Below, in pieces: positions 1 to 7,268 of a DNA stretch of 64,000 nucleotides (position 1 is its first letter; every line of letters starts with the position of its first letter). The DNA is taken from assembly GCF_000974445.1 (NCBI RefSeq), contig NZ_BBOJ01000014.1, positions 124,001-188,000 on the forward strand, written 5' to 3'. A program made the translations under genes and the position numbers. The notes beneath the pieces are model-generated. The model saw only the letters and a list, made by a program, of their open reading frames with translations. It was not told where the DNA came from and did no database searches. This DNA comes from Lentzea aerocolonigenes (GTDB taxonomy: Bacteria > Actinomycetota > Actinomycetes > Mycobacteriales > Pseudonocardiaceae).

Positions 1-51
1 ACGATTCCCTGACTGACCGCGAACCCGCCCGGCAACGTTCCGGGCCACCAC

Positions 52-492
52 CTAGACCTTCGGGTTGCGCACGTCCGTCCCCTGCACCACCTGCGGCTGC
101 CCGTTCTGCTGCGCCGCCAGCAGGTCGCGGATCTCCTTCAGCAGTTCGACGTCGGTGGGCTCCGACGGGCCCGGCTCCTCGCCCTTCTTGCGGCGCTCCT
201 TGATCTTGTTCATCGGGAGCACGAACACGAAGTACACGACGGCCGCGACGATCGCGAAGTTGATGACCGCGGTGATCAGCGCACCGAAGTCCATCTTCGT
301 CTTCTCGTTGGAGTCGAGGAGCTGGTACGCGAAACCCTCGACGTTGTTGCCGCCGAACAGCGCCACCAAGGGGTTGATGATGTTCGAGGTGAACGCGGTG
401 ACGATCGTTCCGAACGCGGCGCCGATGACCACGGCCACGGCCAGGTCGACGACGTTCCCGCGCATCAGGAAGTCCTTGAATCCCTTCAGCAT
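52..492 (-). CDS. mscL: Large-conductance mechanosensitive channel MscL
   Basis: This 146-residue protein is a homopentameric inner-membrane channel of the MscL family, which opens on membrane tension to release solutes during hypo-osmotic shock. It shows the family N-terminus (MLKGFKDFLMRGNVVDLAVA), a first membrane helix at about residues 15-42, a second at about 70-95, and a charged C-terminal helix (KIKERRKKGEEP). The length is close to the 151 residues of the M. tuberculosis protein. The ATG shares its A with the TGA of the upstream SAF gene (TGATG), so the two are probably translationally coupled. The position matches the mycobacterial order. Confidence 0.97.
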   Translation of the reverse strand: MLKGFKDFLMRGNVVDLAVAVVIGAAFGTIVTAFTSNIINPLVALFGGNNVEGFAYQLLDSNEKTKMDFGALITAVINFAIVAAVVYFVFVLPMNKIKERRKKGEEPGPSEPTDVELLKEIRDLLAAQQNGQPQVVQGTDVRNPKV

Positions 493-1046
493 CAGCGGAG
501 AGTAACGGCTAATGAATGATCCAGTGACATCGCGGCCACACGATTTGCATTAAGTCTCGGCAACGTCAGCACGACGACCTGGCCGCGCGTCTCCCGCACC
601 GACGCGTTCTCCGCCAGCACCTCCGCCGACGCCGACACCACGTCGACCCGGCTGCCGATCCGCACCACGTCGGCGAGGCCCTGGTCAGCCACCCGCACGG
701 CCACCGACGCGAGATCGTCCGACGCCCCGGCGAGATCGAAGTCCGTCAACGGAACGCCCGCCCGCGCCGGCGACGACAACGCCCGGCCCAGCACGTCCGA
801 AGCACTCGCGAACGACCCCGGCAAAGGCGCACTCAACGACACGACGCGCACGTCGTCAGCCGTGAGGGGCACTCCGGCGGGTAGATCTCGTGCGGCTGTC
901 ACGGCGGGATGGCCCACGTCCGGCCAGAAGGCCGTCAACGCGGCTAGCAGGACCAGTGCGCCGGCCAGGAACCTGCGCCACGCGACGGGAGGGCGGCGGC
1001 GCGACAGCGAGCGGAGCCGGTCGAGGAAGGTGCTGGAAAGAGTCAT
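492..1046 (-). CDS. SAF-domain (CpaB/RcpC-like) membrane-anchored protein
   Basis: A 184-residue protein with a basic N-terminus, one membrane helix at about residues 24-42 and an extracytoplasmic SAF domain (AARDLPAGVPLTADDVRVV, residues about 51-110). SAF domains occur in CpaB/RcpC pilus-assembly proteins, where they are thought to bind glycan. No tad/pilus genes are nearby, so a pilus role is not supported here. Actinobacteria commonly keep this single-helix SAF protein between fmdB and mscL, as seen here. It ends on the mscL start codon. A 13-bp inverted repeat abuts its own start codon. Confidence 0.8.
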   Translation of the reverse strand: MTLSSTFLDRLRSLSRRRPPVAWRRFLAGALVLLAALTAFWPDVGHPAVTAARDLPAGVPLTADDVRVVSLSAPLPGSFASASDVLGRALSSPARAGVPLTDFDLAGASDDLASVAVRVADQGLADVVRIGSRVDVVSASAEVLAENASVRETRGQVVVLTLPRLNANRVAAMSLDHSLAVTLR

Positions 1047-1075
1047 GCCTCCGACGGTAGGGCCGTCGGAGGCAT
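1045..1075. terminator. 13-bp inverted repeat between the fmdB-like and SAF genes
   Basis: ATGCCTCCGACGG and its exact reverse complement flank a 5-nt centre. The element overlaps the start codon of the minus-strand SAF gene. It has no T-tract, so it may be an attenuator or a start-site-masking hairpin and not a true terminator. The GGAGG that would serve as ribosome-binding site lies inside the stem, only 1 nt from the ATG. Confidence 0.45.
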
Positions 1076-1118
1076 GTCAAACGGGGCTCAGCCGCAAGTT
1101 GTGGACAACTCGCGATCT

Positions 1119-1421
1119 TCAGGAGGCCGCGGCCGCCGGAGCGCTCGTCGAGGGCTTCGAGTCCGAGGAGGACGACGAAGTCGTGGAGGACGAGGACGTG
1201 GAAGAGGACGCCGCGGAAGTGGACGACGTGCTCTTGGACGAGCCCGACCGGCTGTCCGTCCGGTAGAAACCGCTGCCCTTGAAGACGACACCGACGGCGC
1301 CGAAGAGCTTGCGCAGCTTGCCCGAACACTCCGGGCACTCGGTGAGGGAGGCGTCGCTGAAGGACTGCACAGCCTCGAACCGGTGCTCACAAGCGGTGCA
1401 GGCGTACTGGTACGTAGGCAC
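1119..1421 (-). CDS. FmdB-family zinc-ribbon protein (Ruc-like)
   Basis: A 100-residue protein with two CxxC pairs (residues 8/11 and 29/32) forming an FmdB-type zinc ribbon, followed by a long Ser/Thr-rich, low-complexity tail from about residue 55 that should be disordered. The architecture and the neighbour (5-formyl-THF cyclo-ligase) match M. tuberculosis Rv0991c (Ruc), described as a redox-regulated chaperone with a zinc ribbon and disordered tail; equivalence is inferred. The GTG at 1421 is chosen because AGGAG lies 8-9 nt upstream; a longer frame to 1499 would add 26 unlikely residues. Confidence 0.88.
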   Translation of the reverse strand: MPTYQYACTACEHRFEAVQSFSDASLTECPECSGKLRKLFGAVGVVFKGSGFYRTDSRSGSSKSTSSTSAASSSTSSSSTTSSSSSDSKPSTSAPAAAAS

Positions 1422-1515
1422 TGGGTTCGCTCCTAGATCTGGCACTCGACCGTTGTGAGTGCCAACACGATTTTCGCCCAGGACCTTCCCGAAGCGCAAA
1501 CACCCCCGGTCAAAG

Positions 1516-2082
1516 TCACAGCCACCGCAGCCCTGCCGAGGGGGTCAGAACGCCGTTCATCCGCACGTCGTGAGGCTCGGCGGGCACCTCTTCCAGCACC
1601 TCGGAATCTCTCACGACGGCCACCAGCGGCGCTGTGACCAGCGGCAACGACCGGTCGTAGTGCCCCTGGCCCTTTCCGAGCCGCACTCCGGACACCGACA
1701 CCGCCAGCGCGGGCACCAGCACCAGCGAGGCTCCAGCGATCGCCGAGGCACCGAGCCGGGGCCCGGACGGTTCGAGCAGCTTGAACGCCGCCGGCACCAG
1801 TCCGGAGGGTCCGGTGTGGACCGCCCAGTCGAGCGGCGAGTCGCCCGTCACGATCGGCAGCAGCACCCGGCACCGCAGGCCGTCGAGCCACGACGCGTCA
1901 CCGGGCTCCGAACCGACCGGCAGGAACGCGCACACCGTCTGATCAGGGCCGACGTCCAGAGCGGCGACGTGAGCCGCCAGCGCTGCGGCCTCGACGGCGC
2001 GGACCTCGGGCGACAACGACCGGCGCGCGGCCAGCAACCGTGAACGCAGTGTGGCCTTCCGGTCACGAAGATCGGACGTCAT
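1516..2082 (-). CDS. 5-formyltetrahydrofolate cyclo-ligase
   Basis: This 188-residue cytosolic enzyme of one-carbon metabolism converts 5-formyl-THF plus ATP to 5,10-methenyl-THF. Family marks are the basic N-terminus (DRKATLRSRLLAARRSL), the substrate segment ending in VCAFLPVGSEP, and the nucleotide motif GKGQGHYDR near residue 142. The ATG at 2082 has GAGGG about 9 nt upstream and is preferred over an in-frame start at 2112. It is divergent from galU, as in M. tuberculosis (Rv0992c/Rv0993). Confidence 0.94.
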   Translation of the reverse strand: MTSDLRDRKATLRSRLLAARRSLSPEVRAVEAAALAAHVAALDVGPDQTVCAFLPVGSEPGDASWLDGLRCRVLLPIVTGDSPLDWAVHTGPSGLVPAAFKLLEPSGPRLGASAIAGASLVLVPALAVSVSGVRLGKGQGHYDRSLPLVTAPLVAVVRDSEVLEEVPAEPHDVRMNGVLTPSAGLRWL

Positions 2083-2120
2083 GCTGGGTATCCCTCGGTA
2101 TGTCGTTAGCATCGCAGCCC

Positions 2121-3005
2121 ATGAGCAGCGCCTTCCACACCGCTATCGTGCCCGCGGCCGGTCTGGGCACCCGTTTCCTCCCCACGACCAAAGCCGTGCC
2201 GAAGGAACTGCTGCCGCTGGTCGACACCCCCGCCATCGAGTACGTGGCGAGGGAAGCGGCCGAGGCCGGCGCGAAGAAGCTGGTCATCGTCACCTCGCCG
2301 ACGAAGGCGTCCGTCGCGAACTACTTCGACGAGAGCCCTGAGCTCGAGCAGTCGCTCACCGACAAGGGCAAGACCGACCTGGTCGAGAAGATCCGGCGGG
2401 CGCCCCAGCTGATCAAGGCCGAGACCGCGATCCAGGAGCAGGCGCTCGGCCTCGGGCACGCCGTCGGGTGCGCCGAGGGCAACCTGACCGGCGACGACGA
2501 GGCCGTCGCGGTGCTGCTGCCCGACGACATCGTGCTGCCGACCGACGCGCTCAAGAAGATGGCGAAGGTCCGCGAGGAGAAGGGCGGCAGCGTCCTGCTG
2601 GCGTTCGACATCCCGCGCGAGCAGATTTCCGCGTACGGCGTGTTCGACGTCCGCGACACCGGCAGCGACGACGTCAAGCAGGTCGTCGGCATGGTCGAGA
2701 AGCCGAAGCCGGAGGAGGCGCCGTCGACGTTCGCCGCGGCCGGCCGGTACCTGCTCGACCGGGCCATCTTCGACGCTCTCAAGCGCATCACGCCTGGTGC
2801 GGGCGGTGAGCTGCAGCTGACCGACGCCATCGCGCTGCTGATCAACGAGGGTCACCCCGTGCACGTCGTGGTGCACCGCGGCGGGCGACACGACCTCGGC
2901 AATCCCGCCGGATTCCTGCGCGCTGCGGTTGACTTCGCACTCAAGACCCCGGAGTACGGACCCGACCTGCGCGAGTGGTTGCGGGAACGCCTCGACAACT
3001 CCTGA
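2121..3005 (+). CDS. galU: UTP--glucose-1-phosphate uridylyltransferase GalU
   Basis: A 294-residue enzyme that makes UDP-glucose from UTP and glucose-1-phosphate, feeding trehalose, polysaccharide and cell-envelope synthesis. The nucleotidyltransferase signature (AAGLGTRFLPTTKAVPKELL) lies at residues 11-30, followed by the sugar-binding region and VEKPKPEEAPS. The ATG at 2121 is chosen because the protein then begins directly with the catalytic domain; a longer open frame begins at 2040 inside the divergent gene. It is the first gene of the galU-glp-rimJ-sepX group, which has the same order in mycobacteria and corynebacteria. Confidence 0.96.
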   Translation: MSSAFHTAIVPAAGLGTRFLPTTKAVPKELLPLVDTPAIEYVAREAAEAGAKKLVIVTSPTKASVANYFDESPELEQSLTDKGKTDLVEKIRRAPQLIKAETAIQEQALGLGHAVGCAEGNLTGDDEAVAVLLPDDIVLPTDALKKMAKVREEKGGSVLLAFDIPREQISAYGVFDVRDTGSDDVKQVVGMVEKPKPEEAPSTFAAAGRYLLDRAIFDALKRITPGAGGELQLTDAIALLINEGHPVHVVVHRGGRHDLGNPAGFLRAAVDFALKTPEYGPDLREWLRERLDNS

Positions 3006-3035
3006 TCGACACCTTCTGCGCGCGAGGACCAACAC

Positions 3036-4259
3036 ATGAGGTCAGTGGACGAGCAGCTCGCTCGGGTGATCGCGGCCGCGGTGCGGCCCGCGCCCGTGCG
3101 GGTGGCGATCTCGGAGTCGCAGGGCCTGCTCTGCGCGGAGGAGGTCGTCGCGGAACGCGCGTTGCCCGGCTTCGACCAGGCGGCGGTGGACGGCTACGCG
3201 GTGCGCAGCGTCGACGTGTCCGGCGCGAACGCGAACCCCGTGCAGCTGCCGGTCGTGGGCGAGATCCCGGCCGGCTCCCGGCAGCCGCGGCGGCTCCAGC
3301 CGGGCCAGGCGGTGCGGGTCGCGACCGGTGCGCCGCTGCCGACGCTGGCCGACGCCGTCGTGCCGCTCGGCTACACCGACGGCCACCACGCCAAGGTGAC
3401 GGTGAACCGCAGCGTGCCGTCCGCCGGGTTCGTCCGCCGCACCGGCGAGGACGTGCAGACCGGTGACGTCGCCGTGCGCCGCGGCGCGTCCATCGGCGCT
3501 GCTCAGGTGGGGCTGCTGGCCGCCGTCGGGCGCAACAAGGTGCTCGTGCACCCGCGTCCTCGGGTGTCCGTGATCTCGCTCGGCGAGGAGCTCGTCGACG
3601 TCGACCGCACGCCCGGACAGGGCCAGGTCTACGACGTGAACTCGTACGCGCTGGCCGCCGCCGCACGTGACGCGGGCGCCGAGGTCAGCAGGGTCGGCAT
3701 CATGTCGGCCGATCCGCGCCGGCTGCGCGAGGTCGTCGAGGGACGGTTGCTGCTCTCCGAGATCGTGGTCATCGCAGGCGGCGTGGGCGGCACGATCGGC
3801 GACGAGGTCAAGGCGGCGCTGGCGGAGCTCGGCGACATGGACGTCAGCCGCGTCGCCATGCACCCCGGCTCCGCGCAGGGCTTCGGGCGGCTCGGGCCGG
3901 ACGCCGTGCCGACGTTCCTGCTGCCGGCGAACCCGATGAGCGCGCTCGTGGTGTTCGAGGTGCTGGTCAGGCCGTTGATCAGGGCAGCGCTGGGCAAGAA
4001 GAACCCGTACCGTCGCGCCGTGTCGGCCCGGTTGTTGTCGCCGCTGTCCTCAACGAAGGGCCGCCGGGGCTTCCTGCGCGGCCAGCTGCTGCGCGACGCG
4101 GACAACGGCGAGTACCTGGTGCAGCCGCTCGGCACGTCCGGGTCGCACCTGCTGGCCTCGCTGGCGGAGGCGAACTGCCTGATCATGGTCGAAGAGGACG
4201 TCACTGAGGTTTCGGTCGGCGAAGAGGTTCTCGTCAGCTTCCTCGCCCAACGCGGTTGA
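3036..4259 (+). CDS. glp: MoeA/gephyrin-like protein Glp
   Basis: A 407-residue full-length MoeA-fold protein. MoeA proteins insert molybdate into molybdopterin, but in Corynebacterium the paralogue at this locus (Glp) binds FtsZ and works with a membrane partner, GlpR, in division and polar growth. Seen here: the VDGYA segment near residue 50, ATGAPLPTLADAVVPLGY, and GGVGGTIGDEVK where classical MoeA has GGVSVGD. That altered loop and the position beside a sepX/glpR gene favour Glp. The alternative is an ordinary MoeA1. Confidence 0.85.
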   Translation: MRSVDEQLARVIAAAVRPAPVRVAISESQGLLCAEEVVAERALPGFDQAAVDGYAVRSVDVSGANANPVQLPVVGEIPAGSRQPRRLQPGQAVRVATGAPLPTLADAVVPLGYTDGHHAKVTVNRSVPSAGFVRRTGEDVQTGDVAVRRGASIGAAQVGLLAAVGRNKVLVHPRPRVSVISLGEELVDVDRTPGQGQVYDVNSYALAAAARDAGAEVSRVGIMSADPRRLREVVEGRLLLSEIVVIAGGVGGTIGDEVKAALAELGDMDVSRVAMHPGSAQGFGRLGPDAVPTFLLPANPMSALVVFEVLVRPLIRAALGKKNPYRRAVSARLLSPLSSTKGRRGFLRGQLLRDADNGEYLVQPLGTSGSHLLASLAEANCLIMVEEDVTEVSVGEEVLVSFLAQRG

Positions 4260-4272
4260 CGAGCGGCGGGGG

Positions 4273-4926
4273 ATGAGCGCTTTCTCCGATCTGGGACGTC
4301 ACCCCGGCTGGCCGGTCCGGCTGGGGCCCGTCGAGGTGCGCGCGGGAACCGTCACCTTGCGCGGGCCCCGGCTCTTCGACGGCTCGAGCTGGTCGAAGCT
4401 GCGGATCCGCGACCGCGCGTATCTGGAGCAGTGGGAGCCCACGGCGCAGGAGGGCTGGGACGAGCGCAACGCGACGCTGTCCTGGCCCGCCCAGTGGTCT
4501 TCGCTGCGCGCCATGGCCCGGCGCGGCAGCACGCTGCCGTTCATGATCATGGTCAACGGCGAGGTGGCCGGTCAGATCACGGTCGGCAACATCGTGCGCG
4601 GCTCGCTGCTGTCCGCCTGGATCGGCTACTGGGTGGCCGCTGATCGGGCGGGCGGCGGCGTCGCAACGGCCGCCGTGGCGTTGCTCACCGATCACGCGTT
4701 CCGCGAGGCTGGTCTGCACCGCCTCGAAGCCACCGTCCGCCCGGAGAACGCCGCCTCGATCCGCGTGCTCACGAAATCCGGATATCGCGAGGAAGGCCTC
4801 TTCAAGCGTTATCTGGATGTTGCCGGACAGTGGCGCGACCACCTCTGCTTCGCGCTGACGGTCGAAGAGGTCCCGGATGGCCTAGTGCGCCGTTTGGTCG
4901 CACGCGGAGAGGCCCGTCTTCCCTGA
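4273..4926 (+). CDS. rimJ: RimJ/RimL-type GNAT acetyltransferase
   Basis: A 217-residue GNAT-fold N-acetyltransferase of the RimJ/RimL type, which uses acetyl-CoA to acetylate N-terminal amines of ribosomal or other proteins. Visible marks are the beta4-alpha3 region YWVAADRAGGGVATAAVALL (acetyl-CoA pyrophosphate loop, residues about 117-136), AGLHRLEATVRPENAASIRVL and SGYREEGLFKRYLDV. It starts 14 bp after glp and matches Rv0995. The true substrate is unknown. Confidence 0.9.
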   Translation: MSAFSDLGRHPGWPVRLGPVEVRAGTVTLRGPRLFDGSSWSKLRIRDRAYLEQWEPTAQEGWDERNATLSWPAQWSSLRAMARRGSTLPFMIMVNGEVAGQITVGNIVRGSLLSAWIGYWVAADRAGGGVATAAVALLTDHAFREAGLHRLEATVRPENAASIRVLTKSGYREEGLFKRYLDVAGQWRDHLCFALTVEEVPDGLVRRLVARGEARLP

Positions 4927-5081
4927 CGGTTGCTTCCGTTCGCCGTAATCGCTTCACCCAAAAGTGGGTGATACACCACACTTTGGTACGCACAGCGCTC
5001 GGCGAGCCTCCGACACTGGTGTGACTGTTGTGACTAGCGTGGTGACAGCACCACGCGTGGGCCGGGGGAGGTGAACGGGGA

Positions 5082-5795
5082 ATGCCGAGTTCGCTGATCA
5101 TCGTTGCGCTGGTCGTGGCGTGGCTGGTGGTCCTCGTCCCCATGATGGCCCGCAAGCGCCAGGAGAGTGCGCGCAGCGTGGGGGAGGAGTACGACGCCAT
5201 GCCCGACGCCGAGTACGACGACATCCACGACATCGACGACGACTACTTCGACGAGGAGGAGTACGTCGAACGCCCGTTCCGGCGCGGCCGTGGTGGCTAC
5301 GACCCGGAGACGGCCGCACTGGTCGCCCAGGCGAAGTACGCGTTCCGCCGCAGAGTCGTGGCGTTCCTGCTGGTCGCCGCCGTGGCTTCCGGTGTGGTGG
5401 CCGGCGTGTTCTACACGCCGCTCTGGTACGGCCACGCAGCGCTGGACCTGGTGATCGTGGGCTACCTGACGTACCTGCGCCGCCAGGTGCGGATCGAGGA
5501 GGAGATCCGCGCCCGCCGGCTGGCCCGCCTGCAGCAGGTCCGCCGCCGCCGGGCGACGGGCCCGCAGCCCCAGCAGGAGGCCCCGGCAGCGGAACCGGTC
5601 GTCGCCGCGGAAGCCGAGACCACCCAGGTCGAGGTCGTCGTGGTCGACGAGAAGCCGGCGCTGCCACCGTTGCCGCGCTACGAGCACCACGTGCGACCGG
5701 GCACCATTCCGGTCGACTCCGACGACGAGGACCCGGTGTTCGTCGAGTTGGACGGACTGGAGTCGCTGCGGTACCGAGGTGCCGTGGGGGCTTAG
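5082..5795 (+). CDS. sepX: SepX/GlpR-like divisome membrane protein
   Basis: A 237-residue membrane protein: an N-terminal helix (residues 3-22), an acidic stretch rich in Asp, Glu and Tyr (about 30-65), a paired hydrophobic region (about 88-128), a basic helix, and a Pro/Glu-rich C-terminus. The layout and the galU-glp-rimJ context match Streptomyces SepX and corynebacterial GlpR (Rv0996 in M. tuberculosis), which link FtsZ or Glp to the membrane. The sequence shows topology and synteny only; the divisome role is inferred. The ATG follows a GGGGGAGG ribosome-binding site. Confidence 0.85.
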   Translation: MPSSLIIVALVVAWLVVLVPMMARKRQESARSVGEEYDAMPDAEYDDIHDIDDDYFDEEEYVERPFRRGRGGYDPETAALVAQAKYAFRRRVVAFLLVAAVASGVVAGVFYTPLWYGHAALDLVIVGYLTYLRRQVRIEEEIRARRLARLQQVRRRRATGPQPQQEAPAAEPVVAAEAETTQVEVVVVDEKPALPPLPRYEHHVRPGTIPVDSDDEDPVFVELDGLESLRYRGAVGA

Positions 5796-5853
5796 GAGGG
5801 GGTGGTGAAAACACCCCCTCCGGCCCTGCTATAGTTCTCTCGTAACACCGCAA

Positions 5854-5926
5854 GGGGCTGTAGCACAGTTGGTAGCGCGTCTCGTTCGCATCGAGAAGGT
5901 CAGGGGTTCGATTCCCCTCAGCTCCA
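5854..5926 (+). tRNA. tRNA-Ala(CGC)
   Basis: A complete cloverleaf: 7-bp acceptor (GGGGCTG/CAGCTCC with one G-T pair), anticodon stem TCTCG/CGAGA enclosing TTCGCAT (anticodon CGC), and T arm AGGGG-TTCGATT-CCCCT. The CCA end is not encoded. A strong terminator follows. An apparent integrase remnant begins about 90 bp downstream, so this tRNA was probably once an integration site. Confidence 0.97.
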
Positions 5927-5935
5927 CAGCACGTC

Positions 5936-5973
5936 AGAGGCCGTCCACTCCAAAGTGGACGGCCTCTTTCTTT
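5936..5973 (+). terminator. Rho-independent terminator after tRNA-Ala
   Basis: A perfect 14-bp inverted repeat (AGAGGCCGTCCACT and its complement) with a 4-nt loop CCAA, then TTTCTTT. It lies 10 bp past the tRNA. Confidence 0.9.
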
Positions 5974-6011
5974 GCCGGCACAGCGGCAACGTGCTGCTGA
6001 TCAAGGCTCTT

Positions 6012-6204
6012 GCCAAGCCTCTTGTCTTGCCGAGTTCTCCGTGACGATGGAGATCTACGCGCAAGCCCCGCCACAGAAGACGAGATACACGTGGCGTTGC
6101 ACAGGATCGCCATGATCATGCGCGCCGAGGTCGACCAGCAGCGTTCCGCGGGACCGCTGTCCGTCATGGACCGTCATCTCGATGGCAAGAAGCAACGCAG
6201 CTGA
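6012..6204 (+). pseudogene. Probable remnant of a tyrosine-type integrase C-terminus
   Basis: One frame reads LAEFSVTMEIYAQAP, which resembles the region around the catalytic tyrosine of phage/ICE tyrosine recombinases (typically SVTMEIYAHV or similar). About 20 codons later the likeness continues in another frame (EDEIHVALHRIAMIM), as expected for a frameshifted integrase tail. The rest of the enzyme is missing. It sits just downstream of tRNA-Ala(CGC), the usual place for such a gene. The family call rests on a short stretch and is tentative. Confidence 0.5.
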
Positions 6205-6250
6205 GTGTCGGCTCGGGTCTCGCTGACAACTCCGTCCACATCGGACGGTG

Positions 6251-6724
6251 TCATCCCTCCTGCACCGCCGGGGCGATCATGTTCGAGCACGACACGGTCG
6301 TGTACTCGCCCTTGGCCGTGTTGTTGGCGACGACGTGGCCGTCGACCGTGATGGTGCACGAGATCGACTCGCCCTGGCCGTTGGTCGCCATGACCTGTGC
6401 CACGGCGAGACCTGGCCGTGCGGGAATGGTCAGTTCCTTGCGCCACGGCAGGCCGACGGCTTCCGCCTTCTCGACGGTGTTCGTCCCCTCGACCGCGAAC
6501 CTGATCTCCGGTGCCCTGCCTCCCGGGCCGGTGACCTCGTAGACGACCGTGTGGGTGGTCGGAACGGGCGCGGGTTCTTCGCCGGTGAGGATCAGGGCCG
6601 TCACCGCGAGGACCACGGCCGCGGCCAGGCCGGCTGCCGCTGCCCACCGGGCTCGCCGGCGGCCTCGGCCGCTGGTGGGAGGCGCGAGTGGGGCGGCTTT
6701 GCGGCTGCTCGTGACTGACGGCAT
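6251..6724 (-). CDS. MmpS-like membrane protein
   Basis: A 157-residue protein with a basic N-terminus, one membrane helix (about residues 25-47) and an exported beta-sandwich-like domain. The pattern VVYEVTGPGG, LPWRKELTIPA, CTITVDGHVVANN and GEYTTVSCS is that of MmpS-family proteins, which in mycobacteria act as accessories of MmpL/RND exporters. No MmpL gene is nearby, so it is probably one of the stand-alone homologues common in Pseudonocardiales and Streptomyces. The substrate is unknown. Confidence 0.75.
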   Translation of the reverse strand: MPSVTSSRKAAPLAPPTSGRGRRRARWAAAAGLAAAVVLAVTALILTGEEPAPVPTTHTVVYEVTGPGGRAPEIRFAVEGTNTVEKAEAVGLPWRKELTIPARPGLAVAQVMATNGQGESISCTITVDGHVVANNTAKGEYTTVSCSNMIAPAVQEG

Positions 6725-7268
6725 ATCCCACCACTCTCTCTTGTCGGTGGATTCCGGTATTGCTGCGTTGGTCGTTGTTGCGCCGGGTCATGGTGGCAGC
6801 TGTGCGGATGTTTCGGCCAGGTCCATTCGGGGAAGAAGTTTCTTGGTTCTGCGTTGTCGAATGGTGTCGAAACTGTCGGGTGTCAACTTTGAAAAGCAAA
6901 CACCTGTCGCTTGGCATGCAGGCCCGCGGCCTGCCTGATGGTCCGTTGAACTGCGCATATACGTGCCGAATGGTGTTGGGCGCAATGTCGTGCATAGGGT
7001 GGCGCCGAATATCTCGTTAGGTCTTGGTCACATCACGGGACGGTCGCGAGTGCGACTCAGTTGACAGACCGTTTACGTTCAGGTAATTCCTCGGACATTG
7101 GCCGCACGACGATTTAGGTGTCTTCACGTGACGGCCGGTGCACCACCCGCGGATGTGAACCGCAGCGCTGTTGGACGCTAATGCGGAGAAACGAAACCTC
7201 AACGGGGTGTTGTTTGTCATGCGTGGAGTTTTCCGATGTGCCGCAAGCAGGTGTCAGAAGGGAAATCG
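6725..7268. other. Intergenic region between the MmpS-like gene and the copper module
   Basis: About 540 bp with lower GC than its surroundings and no open frame that looks coding. It must hold the promoters of the leftward MmpS-like gene and the rightward copper module. I could not identify a metal-regulator operator, a riboswitch or a clear -35/-10 pair. Confidence 0.4.
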
